A stretch of 64,000 bases of DNA from Stenotrophomonas sp. MYb238 (GTDB taxonomy: Bacteria > Pseudomonadota > Gammaproteobacteria > Xanthomonadales > Xanthomonadaceae), in contig NZ_WIDL01000004.1 of assembly GCF_009496535.1 (NCBI RefSeq), positions 124,001-188,000 on the forward strand, read 5' to 3'. Shown one piece after another: positions 34,515-43,293 of the stretch. Under the pieces are notes generated by a model. It worked only from the letters and a program-made list of their open reading frames with translations. It searched no databases and was not told where the DNA came from. Numbering within the stretch: the stretch's first letter is position 1; every line of letters begins with the position of its first letter. A program made the translations under genes and the position numbers.

Positions 34515-36824
34515 ATGAATCATTCCCTGCTTGCCCTGGCCGTCGCCATGGCGATGGCTTCTTCCGCATACGCCGACGAAACCGCAGCGCCCGCCTCGGC
34601 CACCGACCTGGACGCGGTGTCGGTGATCGGCAGCGGCGAGCTGCGCCAGGTGCAGCGCATCACCCCGGAGAACCTGACCGTGCTGCCGCCGGGCACCAGC
34701 CCGCAGAAGGTACTGAATCTGCTGCCGGGCGTGAACGCGCAGTCCACCGATGCGCTGGGCACCAACGAGCAGTCGATGACCGTGAGCCTGCGCGGCTTCA
34801 CCGGCACCAAGCTCGGCCACACCCTGGACGGCGTGCCGCTGGGAGACAGCGCCTACAACAACTACAACGGCCTGAGCATCAACCGCGCGCTGCTCTCCGA
34901 GAACCTGGGCATGGTCGAACTGGCGCAGGGCATCGGCAACCTGTCCACGCCGTCCACCAGCAACCTCGGCGGCGCCATCGCCTACTTCTCCAATGCACCG
35001 CTGAAGGAGATGGGCGGGCGCGTGGTGCAGACCTTCGGCAGCGACGCCAACCGCCGCAGCTTCGCCCGCTTCGACACCGGTGAATACAACGGCTTCTCGA
35101 TGTACGTGTCGGGCATGAACGCCGGTTCGGACCTGTGGAACGACCAGGCCGCCTACAACGATTCGTCCACCCGCCAGTTCAACACCAAGGCGGTGTACGA
35201 GACCCCGTGGATGCGCCTGACCGGCTTTGCCGACGCCTCGCGCACCACCCAGGCCAACTACTTCTACCTGTCCAGGGACAGCATGGCGCGCGGGCTGGGC
35301 TGGGACTGGGGCGGCTATGCGCCGGACTGGGCCAAGGCGGTGGCCAAGGCCTACTGCAACAAGGGCACCTACGTGGCCGCACGCTGCGACGCCAGCGGCC
35401 CGGACACCGACGCCGACGGCGCCTTCACCGCCGGCCAGATCCTGCGCAACGACGACCTGTACTACCTGTCCGGCGAATTCTTCCCGACCGACACGCTGAC
35501 CCTGCGCGTGCTCGGCTACCGCCACCAGGACGATGGCGAGGGCCACAACTGGAACAGCGGCGCGTGGTCGAACAAGGGCACCGCGCAGGAACTGCCGATC
35601 ATCTTCCGCAACACGCTGTACAGCATCGACCGCCGCGGCGGCACCTTCGGCGCGGAATGGCAGCTGGGCGCGCACCGCCTGCAGGCCGGCGGCTGGTACG
35701 AAGAGAACACCAGCAGCGCCTCGCGCTACCAGAGCGCGGTGGACGGCCCGCGCGACTTCAGCGGGCTGGCCAAGAGCCAGCCGGACACGGGCGTGTTCGC
35801 CCAGGAAACCGAGTGGAAGACGCGCCAGTTCTACCTGCAGGACACCGTGCACCTGCTTCAGGACCGGCTGCGCCTGGAAGGCGGCTTCAAGGCGGTCAAC
35901 GCGCAGTCGCGCGCGCGCGCCCTGCCCGGCATCGCCAGGGCCCCGATCGCGCCGACCTCCAACAACCAGTTCGCCACCGGCAACCTGCGCGCGCGCGATT
36001 CGTTCCTGCCCAGCGCCGGCGTGTACTTCCAGCTCGATCCGCGCCAGGAACTGTTCGCCAGCTATGCGCGGAACATCGCCATGTTCCAGGGCGGCTTCAA
36101 GCTCGGCCCGCAGGCGGTCAGCCAGGCCACCTGGGACAGCCAGGCCGCGCTCAAGCCCGAGCAGTCGCGCACCTTCGAACTGGGCTACCGCTGGATCGGC
36201 GACAGCGTGCAGCTGTCGCTGGCCGGCTACGACGTGCGCTTCGACAACCGCCTACTGCAGTACAACCCCTGCGACTCGCGCCAGCCGGTGGGCCCGGAGT
36301 GCGGCAACCGCTTCTACAACGTCGGCAGCGTGGACAGCCGCGGCGCCGAACTGACCGTGCTGTGGACCCCGACCGCGCACCTGAGCTGGTACAACTCGGC
36401 CTCGTTCAACGATTCCACCTACGGCTCGGACTACATGCAGAACGGCGTGGTGGTGCCGACCAAGGGCAAGACCCAGACCGACACCCCCAAGACCCTGCTC
36501 GCCAGCGAGCTGAAGTGGCACAGCGGCCCGTGGTCGCTGGACCTGCGCGGCAAGTACACCGGCAAGCGCTACTACACCTACACCAACGACCAGGGCTTCG
36601 GCGGCTTCACCGTGTTCGACGCCGGCGCCGGCTACGACTTCGGCCAGCTCGGCGTGCTGCAGAAGTTCAAGCTGTCCTTCAACGTGACCAACCTGACCGG
36701 CAAGCGCTACGCCAGCAACCTGGACTCGAGCGTGTTCGCCCCAACCGACCCGGCCGGCAAGCTGTACGTGTTCCATGCCTCGGCGCCGCGGCAGGTGTTC
36801 CTGTCGCTGGACGCGCGTTTCTGA
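34515..36824 (+). CDS. TonB-dependent receptor, partner of a phytase-like esterase
   Basis: 769 aa. Signal peptide MNHSLLALAVAMAMASSAYA. The plug domain (about 30-160) has SMTVSLRGFTGTKLGHTLDGVPLGDSAYNNYNGLSINRALLSENLGMVELAQG; the barrel then runs to the terminal Phe (VFLSLDARF). Residues such as FKAVNAQSRARALPG and KLSFNVTNLTGKRYASNL are typical of fecA/iron-complex-like receptors. The gene downstream, 16 nt away, encodes a secreted phytase-like esterase, so the substrate may be an inositol phosphate, another phosphate ester or a metal complex of one. The substrate is inference. Confidence 0.9.
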   Translation: MNHSLLALAVAMAMASSAYADETAAPASATDLDAVSVIGSGELRQVQRITPENLTVLPPGTSPQKVLNLLPGVNAQSTDALGTNEQSMTVSLRGFTGTKLGHTLDGVPLGDSAYNNYNGLSINRALLSENLGMVELAQGIGNLSTPSTSNLGGAIAYFSNAPLKEMGGRVVQTFGSDANRRSFARFDTGEYNGFSMYVSGMNAGSDLWNDQAAYNDSSTRQFNTKAVYETPWMRLTGFADASRTTQANYFYLSRDSMARGLGWDWGGYAPDWAKAVAKAYCNKGTYVAARCDASGPDTDADGAFTAGQILRNDDLYYLSGEFFPTDTLTLRVLGYRHQDDGEGHNWNSGAWSNKGTAQELPIIFRNTLYSIDRRGGTFGAEWQLGAHRLQAGGWYEENTSSASRYQSAVDGPRDFSGLAKSQPDTGVFAQETEWKTRQFYLQDTVHLLQDRLRLEGGFKAVNAQSRARALPGIARAPIAPTSNNQFATGNLRARDSFLPSAGVYFQLDPRQELFASYARNIAMFQGGFKLGPQAVSQATWDSQAALKPEQSRTFELGYRWIGDSVQLSLAGYDVRFDNRLLQYNPCDSRQPVGPECGNRFYNVGSVDSRGAELTVLWTPTAHLSWYNSASFNDSTYGSDYMQNGVVVPTKGKTQTDTPKTLLASELKWHSGPWSLDLRGKYTGKRYYTYTNDQGFGGFTVFDAGAGYDFGQLGVLQKFKLSFNVTNLTGKRYASNLDSSVFAPTDPAGKLYVFHASAPRQVFLSLDARF

Positions 36825-36840
36825 GCCGGGGACGCCAGCG

Positions 36841-38316
36841 ATGACCCTGCTCGCCGCCGCATTGCTCGCCACCGCGCTTGGCGGTGGCGTGGCCTGGACC
36901 ACGCCGCATCGGGCCACGGACGCGGCGCCGCGCACGCATGAGATCGAGGGGCGGCGCCATGTCGACCATGGCCTGGTCGCGGCCGGCGTGCTGCCGGCGG
37001 CGACCGTCGATTTCCTCGGCGATACGCTGGGTTCGTTCTCCTCGTTCGCGGTGGCGCCGGGCAGCTGGCGGCGCACCGCCGACGGCGGCTACGAGGGCGT
37101 GCTGTGGACCCTGCCCGATCGCGGCCGCAACGATCCCGAGGCCGGGCTGTTCTACGACTACCCGGCGCGGCTGGAACGCTTGCGCATGACCATCGCGCCG
37201 GCCACTGCCGGCGCCATCGGGCAGGTGACGCTGGCGGTGGACGGCGGGCTGGAACTGCGCGACGCCGATGGCCGGCCGTTCACCGGCGCCGACCCCGACG
37301 ATGGCGTGGCGGTCCGCGACGGCGTCGCCCTGCCGGTACCGCGCAAAGGTGCCACCGGCGCCGGCAGGATCTCGCTGGATGCCGAATCGCTGCAGTTCAC
37401 CGCCGACGGGCATTTCTACGTCGGCGACGAGTACGCCGCGCACGTCTACTACTTCGACGCCGACGGCCGCCTGCAGGGCGTGCTGGTGCCGCCGCCGGCC
37501 ATCCGGCCGATGCGCGACGGCAGGCCGTACTTCGGTTCGCTCAAGGCCCCGCACAGCGGCCGCCGCAACAACCAGGGCGTGGAAGGCATGGCGCTGTCGC
37601 CGGACGGCACGCGCCTGTTCGTCGCGCTGCAGAGCGCGCTGGTGCAGGACAGCGCCAGGGGCGACGCCAGCGGCCGCATCAATACCCGCGTGCTGGTCTA
37701 CGACGTCTCACGCAAGCCGGTGCCGGCGCAGCCCATCGGCCACCATGTCGTGCAGCTGCCGGCCTACGCGCTCGATGGCGAGGGCGGCAAGGCCGACCGC
37801 ACCGCCGCGCAGAGCGAGCTGCGCGCATTGGACGACCATCGTTTCCTGCTGCTGGCGCGCGACGGCAACGGCCTGGGCGGCAATGCGGCCGCGCCGGTGT
37901 TCAAGAGCGTGCTGCTGGTGGATACCCGCGGTGCCAGCAACCTGGCCGGCAGCACCCATGAAACCGGCACCGAAAGCGTGCTGGCCGACCCGGCCACCAC
38001 CGCGCTCAGGCCGGGCATCGTGCCGGCGCGCTGGAGCGAACTGCTGAACCTGCTGGACCCGGCGCAACTGGCGCGCGCCGGCCTGCGCCTGGACGGCGTC
38101 GCCGCGGACGACCCGCAGCGGCTGTCGGAAAAGTGGGAGGCGATGGACCTGCTGCCGGCGCTCGACCCGGCGCATCCCGACGACTGGCTGCTGCTGGTCG
38201 GCAACGACAACGACTTCATCGCCCGCCGCTGCGTGATGCAGGGCGAGGCCTGCGATTCGCCGCTGGACAACGACAACCGCGTGCTGGTGTACCGGCTGAC
38301 CCTGCCGCGCCCGTAG
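36841..38316 (+). CDS. secreted esterase-like phytase family protein
   Basis: 491 aa with an N-terminal hydrophobic segment (MTLLAAALLATALGGGVAW). The sequence fits the beta-propeller family called esterase-like activity of phytase: FLGDTLGSFSSFAVAPGSWRRTADGGYEGVLWTLPDRGRN, SLQFTADGHFYVGDEYAAHVYYFDADGRLQG, GRRNNQGVEGMALSPDGTRLFVALQSAL and SEKWEAMDLLPALDPAHPDDWLLLVGNDNDF. Such proteins hydrolyse phosphate esters in or outside the periplasm. It directly follows a TonB receptor, suggesting a linked uptake and processing unit. The stop TAG is part of the GTAG that begins a REP pair. Confidence 0.8.
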   Translation: MTLLAAALLATALGGGVAWTTPHRATDAAPRTHEIEGRRHVDHGLVAAGVLPAATVDFLGDTLGSFSSFAVAPGSWRRTADGGYEGVLWTLPDRGRNDPEAGLFYDYPARLERLRMTIAPATAGAIGQVTLAVDGGLELRDADGRPFTGADPDDGVAVRDGVALPVPRKGATGAGRISLDAESLQFTADGHFYVGDEYAAHVYYFDADGRLQGVLVPPPAIRPMRDGRPYFGSLKAPHSGRRNNQGVEGMALSPDGTRLFVALQSALVQDSARGDASGRINTRVLVYDVSRKPVPAQPIGHHVVQLPAYALDGEGGKADRTAAQSELRALDDHRFLLLARDGNGLGGNAAAPVFKSVLLVDTRGASNLAGSTHETGTESVLADPATTALRPGIVPARWSELLNLLDPAQLARAGLRLDGVAADDPQRLSEKWEAMDLLPALDPAHPDDWLLLVGNDNDFIARRCVMQGEACDSPLDNDNRVLVYRLTLPRP

Positions 38317-38397
38317 GAGCGGCTTCAGCCGCGATGGGGCTTTACCGGCAAGGCCTGGTTCCTGGTAAAGCCCCATCGCGGCTGAAGCCGCTCCTAC
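38313..38397. repeat. paired REP palindromes (GTAGGAGCGGCTTCAGCCGC type)
   Basis: Two REP units face each other: GTAGGAGCGGCTTCAGCCGC at the left, its reverse complement ending CTCCTAC at 38397, with GATGGGGCTTTACC and GGTAAAGCCCCATC between. The whole can fold into one long cruciform. It lies between convergent genes and its first TAG is the stop codon of the phytase-like gene. Confidence 0.9.
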
Positions 38398-38415
38398 GGG
38401 GGATTCCTGCGCGGC

Positions 38416-39654
38416 TTATTTCGTGCCGTTCCTGGCCGCGTAGTCCTGGGCCTGGCGCATCACCCGCAGCACGTTGCCGCTCCAGATGTTGGCGATCTGC
38501 GCCTCGCTCAGGCCGCGGCGCTGCAGCCAGGCGGTGATCTTGGGCAGGTCGGTGATGTCGGCCATGCCCGGCAGGCCGCCGCCGCCGTCCCAGTCCATGC
38601 CGATGCCGACATGGTCGGGGCCGACCACGTCGAGGATGTGGCCGAAGTGGACGAAGAAGTCGTCCAGCGTCGCCCGCCGGCGCGGCAGGCGCTTGTCCAG
38701 CTCGGCCATCGCCCGCGCCAGTTCCACGCCTTTCTCGATCGGCATGTCGTCCCAGCCGCCGAGCTGCTTCTCGAGCGCTTCCTCGGCCTGCTTGCGCTCG
38801 TCGCCTGGCGTCTCGTCGACGAGGTAGCCGCCGTAGGCGTTGACCTGGATCACCCCGCCCTTGGCGGCAAGCTGGCGCAGGCGCGCGTCGTCGAGGTTGC
38901 GCGGATGGTCGAACACCGCCTTGGACGCGCTGTGCGAGAGGATGAACGGCACCGGCAGCATCGCCGCCAGGTCGTCGAACACCGCATCGGAGGCGTGCGA
39001 CTGGTCGATCACGATGCCCAGCCGCACCGCTTCCTGGACCAGTGCCTTGCCGGCCGGGCTAAGGCCCTTCCACTCCGCGCCCTTGGGATCGGTGGCCGAG
39101 TCGGCGAACTCGTTGTTGGCGAAGTGCACGGTGGACAGCAGCCGCAGGCCGGCCTTCTGGTAGAAGCCCAGCAGCGACGGATCGGCCACCAGCGGGCTGC
39201 CGTTCTCCATGCTGATATAGACCACGCGCTTGCCGGCGGCCTTGATCCGCGCCGCATCGTCGGCGGTGAGCGCCAGCTGGAATTTCTCCGGATGCGCGGC
39301 CAGCATTTCGCGGATCTCGATCAGCCGCATCAGGCCGTGGTCGCGCTCGGCCAGGTGCGCGGCGGCGCTGCGGTCGCCCTGGTCGGTGTAGATCGCCCAG
39401 AAGCCGCCGTCGAGCGCGCCGTCCAGCATGCGCGGGTAGTCCACCTGCGACAGCGCGTTGTGGTCGTGGCGATGCAGGATGTCGAAACCGGGCCGGGCGA
39501 AGTTGGCCGGGGTGTCGAGGTGGCTGTCCAGGGTCAGCAGGCGCTGCTGCAGCGCCTTGGCGCGGGCCAGTTCGGCCTGGGTGAATTCGACGGCCTGGGC
39601 GGACAGCGGCGCGCCCAGCGCCAGGGCGAGCAGCAGGGACAGACGCAGCGACAT
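38416..39654 (-). CDS. membrane dipeptidase, peptidase family M19
   Basis: 412 aa from the ATG at 39654, with a signal peptide (MSLRLSLLLALALGAPLSAQA). The M19 zinc sites are visible: His-x-Asp in LDSHLDTP, a bridging Glu in VVYISMENGSPL, His in VIDQSHASD and FILSHSAS, and Asp in HVGIGMDWDGGGG. Family members hydrolyse dipeptides, often with a D-residue at the C-terminal side. Probably periplasmic, in peptide scavenging or cell-wall recycling. Alternative upstream starts would lose the signal peptide. Confidence 0.92.
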   Translation of the reverse strand: MSLRLSLLLALALGAPLSAQAVEFTQAELARAKALQQRLLTLDSHLDTPANFARPGFDILHRHDHNALSQVDYPRMLDGALDGGFWAIYTDQGDRSAAAHLAERDHGLMRLIEIREMLAAHPEKFQLALTADDAARIKAAGKRVVYISMENGSPLVADPSLLGFYQKAGLRLLSTVHFANNEFADSATDPKGAEWKGLSPAGKALVQEAVRLGIVIDQSHASDAVFDDLAAMLPVPFILSHSASKAVFDHPRNLDDARLRQLAAKGGVIQVNAYGGYLVDETPGDERKQAEEALEKQLGGWDDMPIEKGVELARAMAELDKRLPRRRATLDDFFVHFGHILDVVGPDHVGIGMDWDGGGGLPGMADITDLPKITAWLQRRGLSEAQIANIWSGNVLRVMRQAQDYAARNGTK

Positions 39655-39990
39655 GCGGGCCTCGGGATCGGGAAAGTCCACGACCATACCGCAGGAGCGG
39701 CGCCGGGTGGCATCGGGCCATCCGGCGCGGCCGCGGCCTTGCCGGAAATCTTCCAGCGTAGGCGTCGCAGCAACTGGGGAAACCCGAGCATGCTCGTCGC
39801 GACTCACGTCGCTCCTGCAAGAGGAAAGCAGCGGGCTGTATCTGGAGGAAAGCCCCCAGAGTCAGGGGGCGGCCGCGAAGCGGCGGGGGTATGGGAGAAA
39901 ACGGCACGGACCCCGCGGTTTGCTACGCAAACTGCGGGACGCCAGCGCCAAGGCGCTGGCGTGTGCCGGCCAACGGCCGGCACTACCCGC
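39655..39990. other. gene-free stretch filled with palindromic repeats
   Basis: No gene seen. Near 39796-39818 TCGCGACTCACGTCGCTCCTGC resembles a degraded REP of the GTAGGAGC family. A cluster of three adjacent hairpins follows at 39912-39986 (separate entry). This gap probably holds mobile-element debris. Confidence 0.5.
39912..39986 (-). repeat. three-hairpin array ending in a SMAG-like REP
   Basis: Hairpin 1: CCCGCGGTTTGC / GCAAACTGCGGG (39912-39938, one mismatch). Hairpin 2: ACGCCAGCGCC / GGCGCTGGCGT (39939-39962, perfect). Hairpin 3: GTGCCGGCC / GGCCGGCAC (39963-39983). Read on the minus strand, the last is GTAG-TGCCGGCC-GTT-GGCCGGCA, the form of the GTAG REP called SMAG in Stenotrophomonas maltophilia. 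It lies 5 nt beyond the stop of the minus-strand methyltransferase gene. Confidence 0.75.
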
Positions 39991-41160
39991 TCAGTCCACC
40001 ACGCGGCAGAACACGGCCTTGAGGTAGCGCGATTCCTGCACGTGCGCCATGAACGGATGATCCGGGCCGGCGCCGGCCACCTTCAGGATCTGGATCGTGC
40101 GGCCGGAATAGAACGCGGCGCGGCGCAGCATGTCCAGGAACTGCTCTTCGGACACCAGCCCGGTGCAGGAGAACGTGGCGAACAGGCCGCCGGGCCTGAC
40201 CACGCCCAGCGCCAGCTTGTTCATGTCCAGATACTTCTTCAGCGCGGTGATGACCTGGTCGCGGTCGCGGGTCATCTTGGCCGGGTCCAGGATCACCACG
40301 TCGTACTGCTCGCCGCGGTTGGCGGCATCGCGCAGCCACGGGAAGATGTCGGCCTGCACGAACTTCGGCCTGGCGTTGTTGAGCCGCGCGTTGCCCTTGG
40401 CGATCTGGATCACGTCCTGGTCGATGTCCACGCCCAGCACCTCGCTGGCGCCGCGCGCGGCCGCGTAGACCGCGAAACCGCCGGTGTTGCAGCACAGGTC
40501 GAGCACGCTCTTGCCTTCGACCTGCTGGCTCAGCCACTGCCGGTTCTCGCGCTGGTCGGCGAAGAAGCCGGTCTTGTGCGCGCCGGCCGGGTCGGCGCGG
40601 AACTTCACGCCGTACTCGGTGATGACCGCCGGTTCGGTGGTGGTGTTGCCGTGGAAGTCGAAGCTCTCCTGCTTCTGCACGTGCTCGTCGGCGAAGCTGT
40701 GGAAACGGCAGCCCGGAAACTGGGCGCGCAGCGCCTCGTAGATCCACTCGCGGTGGCGGAACATGCCGGCGGCGAAGAACTCGACCACGATCAGGTCGCC
40801 GTAGCGGTCCACCACCAGGCCGGACAGGCCGTCGCCCTCGCTGTGCACAACGCGCCAGGCGTCGGACACCGCGTCCAGTTTCAGCACGTCGCGGCGCAGC
40901 GACACCGCCTCGGCGATCCTGCGGGTGAACCAGGCCTGGTCCACGTCCACGTCCTGGCGGGTTTCCAGGATGCGCACGGCGATGCGCGAATGGCCGTTGT
41001 AAAAGCCGCGGCCGATCCATTCCCCGTCCACCCCGACCACGTCGACGATGGTGCCGGGCTTGGGCTTGGCGACGGGCTTTTTGACCAGCTTCTGGAAAAT
41101 CCACGGGTGGCTGGAGCGCCACGCGTTCTTCAGGCGTACGACGGGAAGGGGGGTATTCAT
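39991..41160 (-). CDS. rlmI: class I SAM-dependent rRNA methyltransferase (RlmI family)
   Basis: 389 aa from the ATG at 41160 (an ATG three codons earlier is also possible). An N-terminal PUA domain (about 1-75: VVRLKNAWRSSHPWIFQKLVKKP, GTIVDVVGVDGEWIGRGFYNGHS) precedes a Rossmann methyltransferase: SAM loop VLDLCCNTGGFAVYAAARGA, VLGVDID, ILDPAKMTRDRD, and the catalytic Cys motif PGGLFATFSCTG. RlmI methylates C1962 of 23S rRNA to m5C. DPAKM instead of the usual DPPKF is a small deviation. Assignment to RlmI over other YccW-like enzymes is likely but not certain. Confidence 0.85.
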   Translation of the reverse strand: MNTPLPVVRLKNAWRSSHPWIFQKLVKKPVAKPKPGTIVDVVGVDGEWIGRGFYNGHSRIAVRILETRQDVDVDQAWFTRRIAEAVSLRRDVLKLDAVSDAWRVVHSEGDGLSGLVVDRYGDLIVVEFFAAGMFRHREWIYEALRAQFPGCRFHSFADEHVQKQESFDFHGNTTTEPAVITEYGVKFRADPAGAHKTGFFADQRENRQWLSQQVEGKSVLDLCCNTGGFAVYAAARGASEVLGVDIDQDVIQIAKGNARLNNARPKFVQADIFPWLRDAANRGEQYDVVILDPAKMTRDRDQVITALKKYLDMNKLALGVVRPGGLFATFSCTGLVSEEQFLDMLRRAAFYSGRTIQILKVAGAGPDHPFMAHVQESRYLKAVFCRVVD

Positions 41161-41239
41161 GGGCGCCATTGTAACGGGCGCCGGCCCGGGGCCGCGGCGC
41201 GTTCATTGACGGCAAAGGCGGCAGGCCGCACTATCCGGG

Positions 41240-41375
41240 CCTGAAGGGGAGTAGCTCCCAGACGTTGTCGCCGTCAGTTCGAGCCGCAAGGCTCCGGTGC
41301 AACGGCAGTTCCGGCCGACGGAACTGTGAGCAAGACCTTCGCCGCATTGGCGAAGCTCTGTCCCCGGTCTCCCCG
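41240..41375 (+). promoter_or_regulatory. yybP-ykoY (manganese) riboswitch upstream of terC
   Basis: The leader has the two conserved ends of this class: AAGGGGAGTAGC at 41245-41256 and GTGAGCAAGACCTT at about 41326-41339, with stems between (GAGCCGCAAGGCTCC, CAGTTCCGGCCGACGGAACTG) and a closing TCCCC near 41361. yybP-ykoY RNAs bind Mn2+ and commonly precede TerC/Alx or MntP genes. The next gene is TerC, in the same orientation, 60 nt further. It probably turns on translation or readthrough at high Mn. Confidence 0.85.
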
Positions 41376-41435
41376 ATTCCGTGTCCAGTTCCCGGCCCCT
41401 GCGGTCCCCAGAACTTCCACATGACCGGAACTCCC

Positions 41436-42398
41436 ATGATCCAGACCATCGGTAATCCCTGGCTTTGGGGCGGCTTCATCGCCGTCGTCATCGCCGCCCT
41501 GTTGATCGACCTGGTGCTGATGCGCCACGGCGGCCCGCACAAGGTGACCTTCAAGGAAGCCCTGCTGTGGTCGGTCGGCTGGGTCGCGCTCGCCCTGGCC
41601 TTCAACGCCGGCCTCTGGTACTACCTGAACGAGACCGCCGGCACCGCGGTGGCCAACGAGATCGGCCTGCAGTTCCTGACCGGCTACCTGATAGAGAAGG
41701 CGCTGGCGGTCGACAACATCTTCGTGTTCCTGCTGATCATGGGCTACTTCGCGGTGCCCGAGACGCAGCGCCAGCGCGTGCTGATCATCGGTATCCTCGG
41801 CGCGATCGCGCTGCGTACGATCATGATCTTCGCCGGCACCGTGCTGGTCAGCCAGTTCCACTGGCTGCTCTACGTGTTCGGCGCGTTCCTGCTGTTCACC
41901 GGCTGGAAGATGTGGTTCGCCGCCGGCCAGGAACCGAGCCTGGACGACAACCCGGCGCTGAAGTTCATGCGCAGGCACCTGCGCATCACCCACGAGTACA
42001 ACGGCAACCGGCTGGTCGCCGAGAAGAATGGCGTGCGCTGGTTCACCCCGATGTTCGTGGTGCTGATCCTGATCGCGGTGACCGACGTGATCTTCGCGGT
42101 GGACTCGATCCCGGCGATCTTCGCCATCACCACCGACCCGTTCGTGGTGCTGACCTCGAACGTGTTCGCGGTGCTGGGCCTGCGCGCGATGTTCTTCCTG
42201 CTGGCCGGCATGGCCGACCGCTTCCACCTGCTGCCCTACGGGCTGGCGGTGATCCTGGGCTTCATCGGCGCCAAGATGCTGCTGATCGACGTGTTCAAGA
42301 TCCCGGTGCCGGTGTCGCTGGGCGTGGTCGCGGCGATCCTGGCGGTGACGATGGTGCTGAGCCTGAAGCTGCCGCCCAGGGACAGGCACAAGGCCTGA
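41436..42398 (+). CDS. TerC family membrane protein (Alx-like, manganese export)
   Basis: 320 aa from the ATG at 41436 (MIQTIGNPWLWGGF); an ATG at 41421 is also possible. About nine transmembrane segments. The two acidic family motifs are present: GYLIEKALAVDNIFVFLLIMGYF and ILIAVTDVIFAVDSIPAIFAITTDPFVV, with the Asp/Glu residues that likely bind metal. The Alx subgroup exports Mn2+ and is controlled by a yybP-ykoY riboswitch, as here. Tellurium resistance, implied by the family name, is not established. Monocistronic or followed at a distance by the rhomboid gene. Confidence 0.92.
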   Translation: MIQTIGNPWLWGGFIAVVIAALLIDLVLMRHGGPHKVTFKEALLWSVGWVALALAFNAGLWYYLNETAGTAVANEIGLQFLTGYLIEKALAVDNIFVFLLIMGYFAVPETQRQRVLIIGILGAIALRTIMIFAGTVLVSQFHWLLYVFGAFLLFTGWKMWFAAGQEPSLDDNPALKFMRRHLRITHEYNGNRLVAEKNGVRWFTPMFVVLILIAVTDVIFAVDSIPAIFAITTDPFVVLTSNVFAVLGLRAMFFLLAGMADRFHLLPYGLAVILGFIGAKMLLIDVFKIPVPVSLGVVAAILAVTMVLSLKLPPRDRHKA

Positions 42399-42497
42399 TG
42401 CGGGTTCCACCCCGTCGCGATTGTCCCGCCGGTGGCACACCGGCTTCCCGAAGCGCCGCCCTTGCATTCACCGCGGGGCGCCGCAATCCCGATAGCC

Positions 42498-43286
42498 ATG
42501 GACACTTCCAACGCGCCCGACACCGGCGATACGCCGGCCACCGACCGCAGCGACCGCCGCCGCGTGCTGCGTGCCTTCAACCTGAGCCTGGGCTTCGTGC
42601 TGCTGCTGGTAGCGGTGTTCGCCCTGCAGCAGACCGGCTGGGACTGGCGCCCCTGGGCGGTGGGCCCGCACGACACCGCCGGCCTGCTGGGCCTGATCGG
42701 CGCGCCGCTGCTGCACGGTTCGGTCGAGCACCTGGGCGCCAACGCGGTGGCGCTGCTGATCCTCGGCACCCTGGCCGGCGGCGTCTACCCGAAGGCGACG
42801 CTGCGTGCCCTGCCCCTGTTGTGGCTGGGGTCCGGCATCGGTGCCTGGATGCTGGGCGAACCCGGCAGCCACCACCTGGGCGCCAGCGGCGTCACCCATG
42901 GCCTGATGTTCCTGGTGCTGGGGCTGGGCCTGCTGCGCCGCGACCGTGCCGCCATTGCCGCCGGCATGATCGGCGTGCTGTTCTACGGCGGCATGGTGAT
43001 GACCGTGCTGCCGCACGAACCGGGCGTGTCGTGGCAGTCGCACATGGGCGGCGCCGCGGCCGGCGTGATCGCCGCCCTGCTGTTCCGCTATGCCGACCCG
43101 CTGGCGCCGCGCAAGCGCTACAGCTGGGAAGACGAGGAAGAGGAAGACGACGCCGAGCCGCTGGCCGATGCCGAACTGGAGCCACCCTCGCCCGGCCAGG
43201 TGCCGGTGCTGTGGCAGCCGCGCGAGGGCCGCGACTACGAGGTGGTGGTGCAGTTGCGGCCGCGTACGCGCCGCGACCCGTCGTAG
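42498..43286 (+). CDS. rhomboid family intramembrane serine protease
   Basis: 262 aa. About six transmembrane helices. Catalytic Ser130 in HHLGASGVTHG and His182 in WQSHMGGAAAG, with the oxyanion Asn82 in HGSVEHLGANA; the rhomboid active site is thus complete. A cytoplasmic acidic tail (SWEDEEEEDDAEPLADAELEPP) and a short basic C-terminus follow. It cleaves membrane-protein substrates inside the bilayer; the target is unknown. The TAG stop sits in GTAGGGGCGGCT, another degenerate GTAG REP start. It is convergent with GDPD with only 7 nt between. Confidence 0.92.
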   Translation: MDTSNAPDTGDTPATDRSDRRRVLRAFNLSLGFVLLLVAVFALQQTGWDWRPWAVGPHDTAGLLGLIGAPLLHGSVEHLGANAVALLILGTLAGGVYPKATLRALPLLWLGSGIGAWMLGEPGSHHLGASGVTHGLMFLVLGLGLLRRDRAAIAAGMIGVLFYGGMVMTVLPHEPGVSWQSHMGGAAAGVIAALLFRYADPLAPRKRYSWEDEEEEDDAEPLADAELEPPSPGQVPVLWQPREGRDYEVVVQLRPRTRRDPS

Positions 43287-43293
43287 GGGCGGC

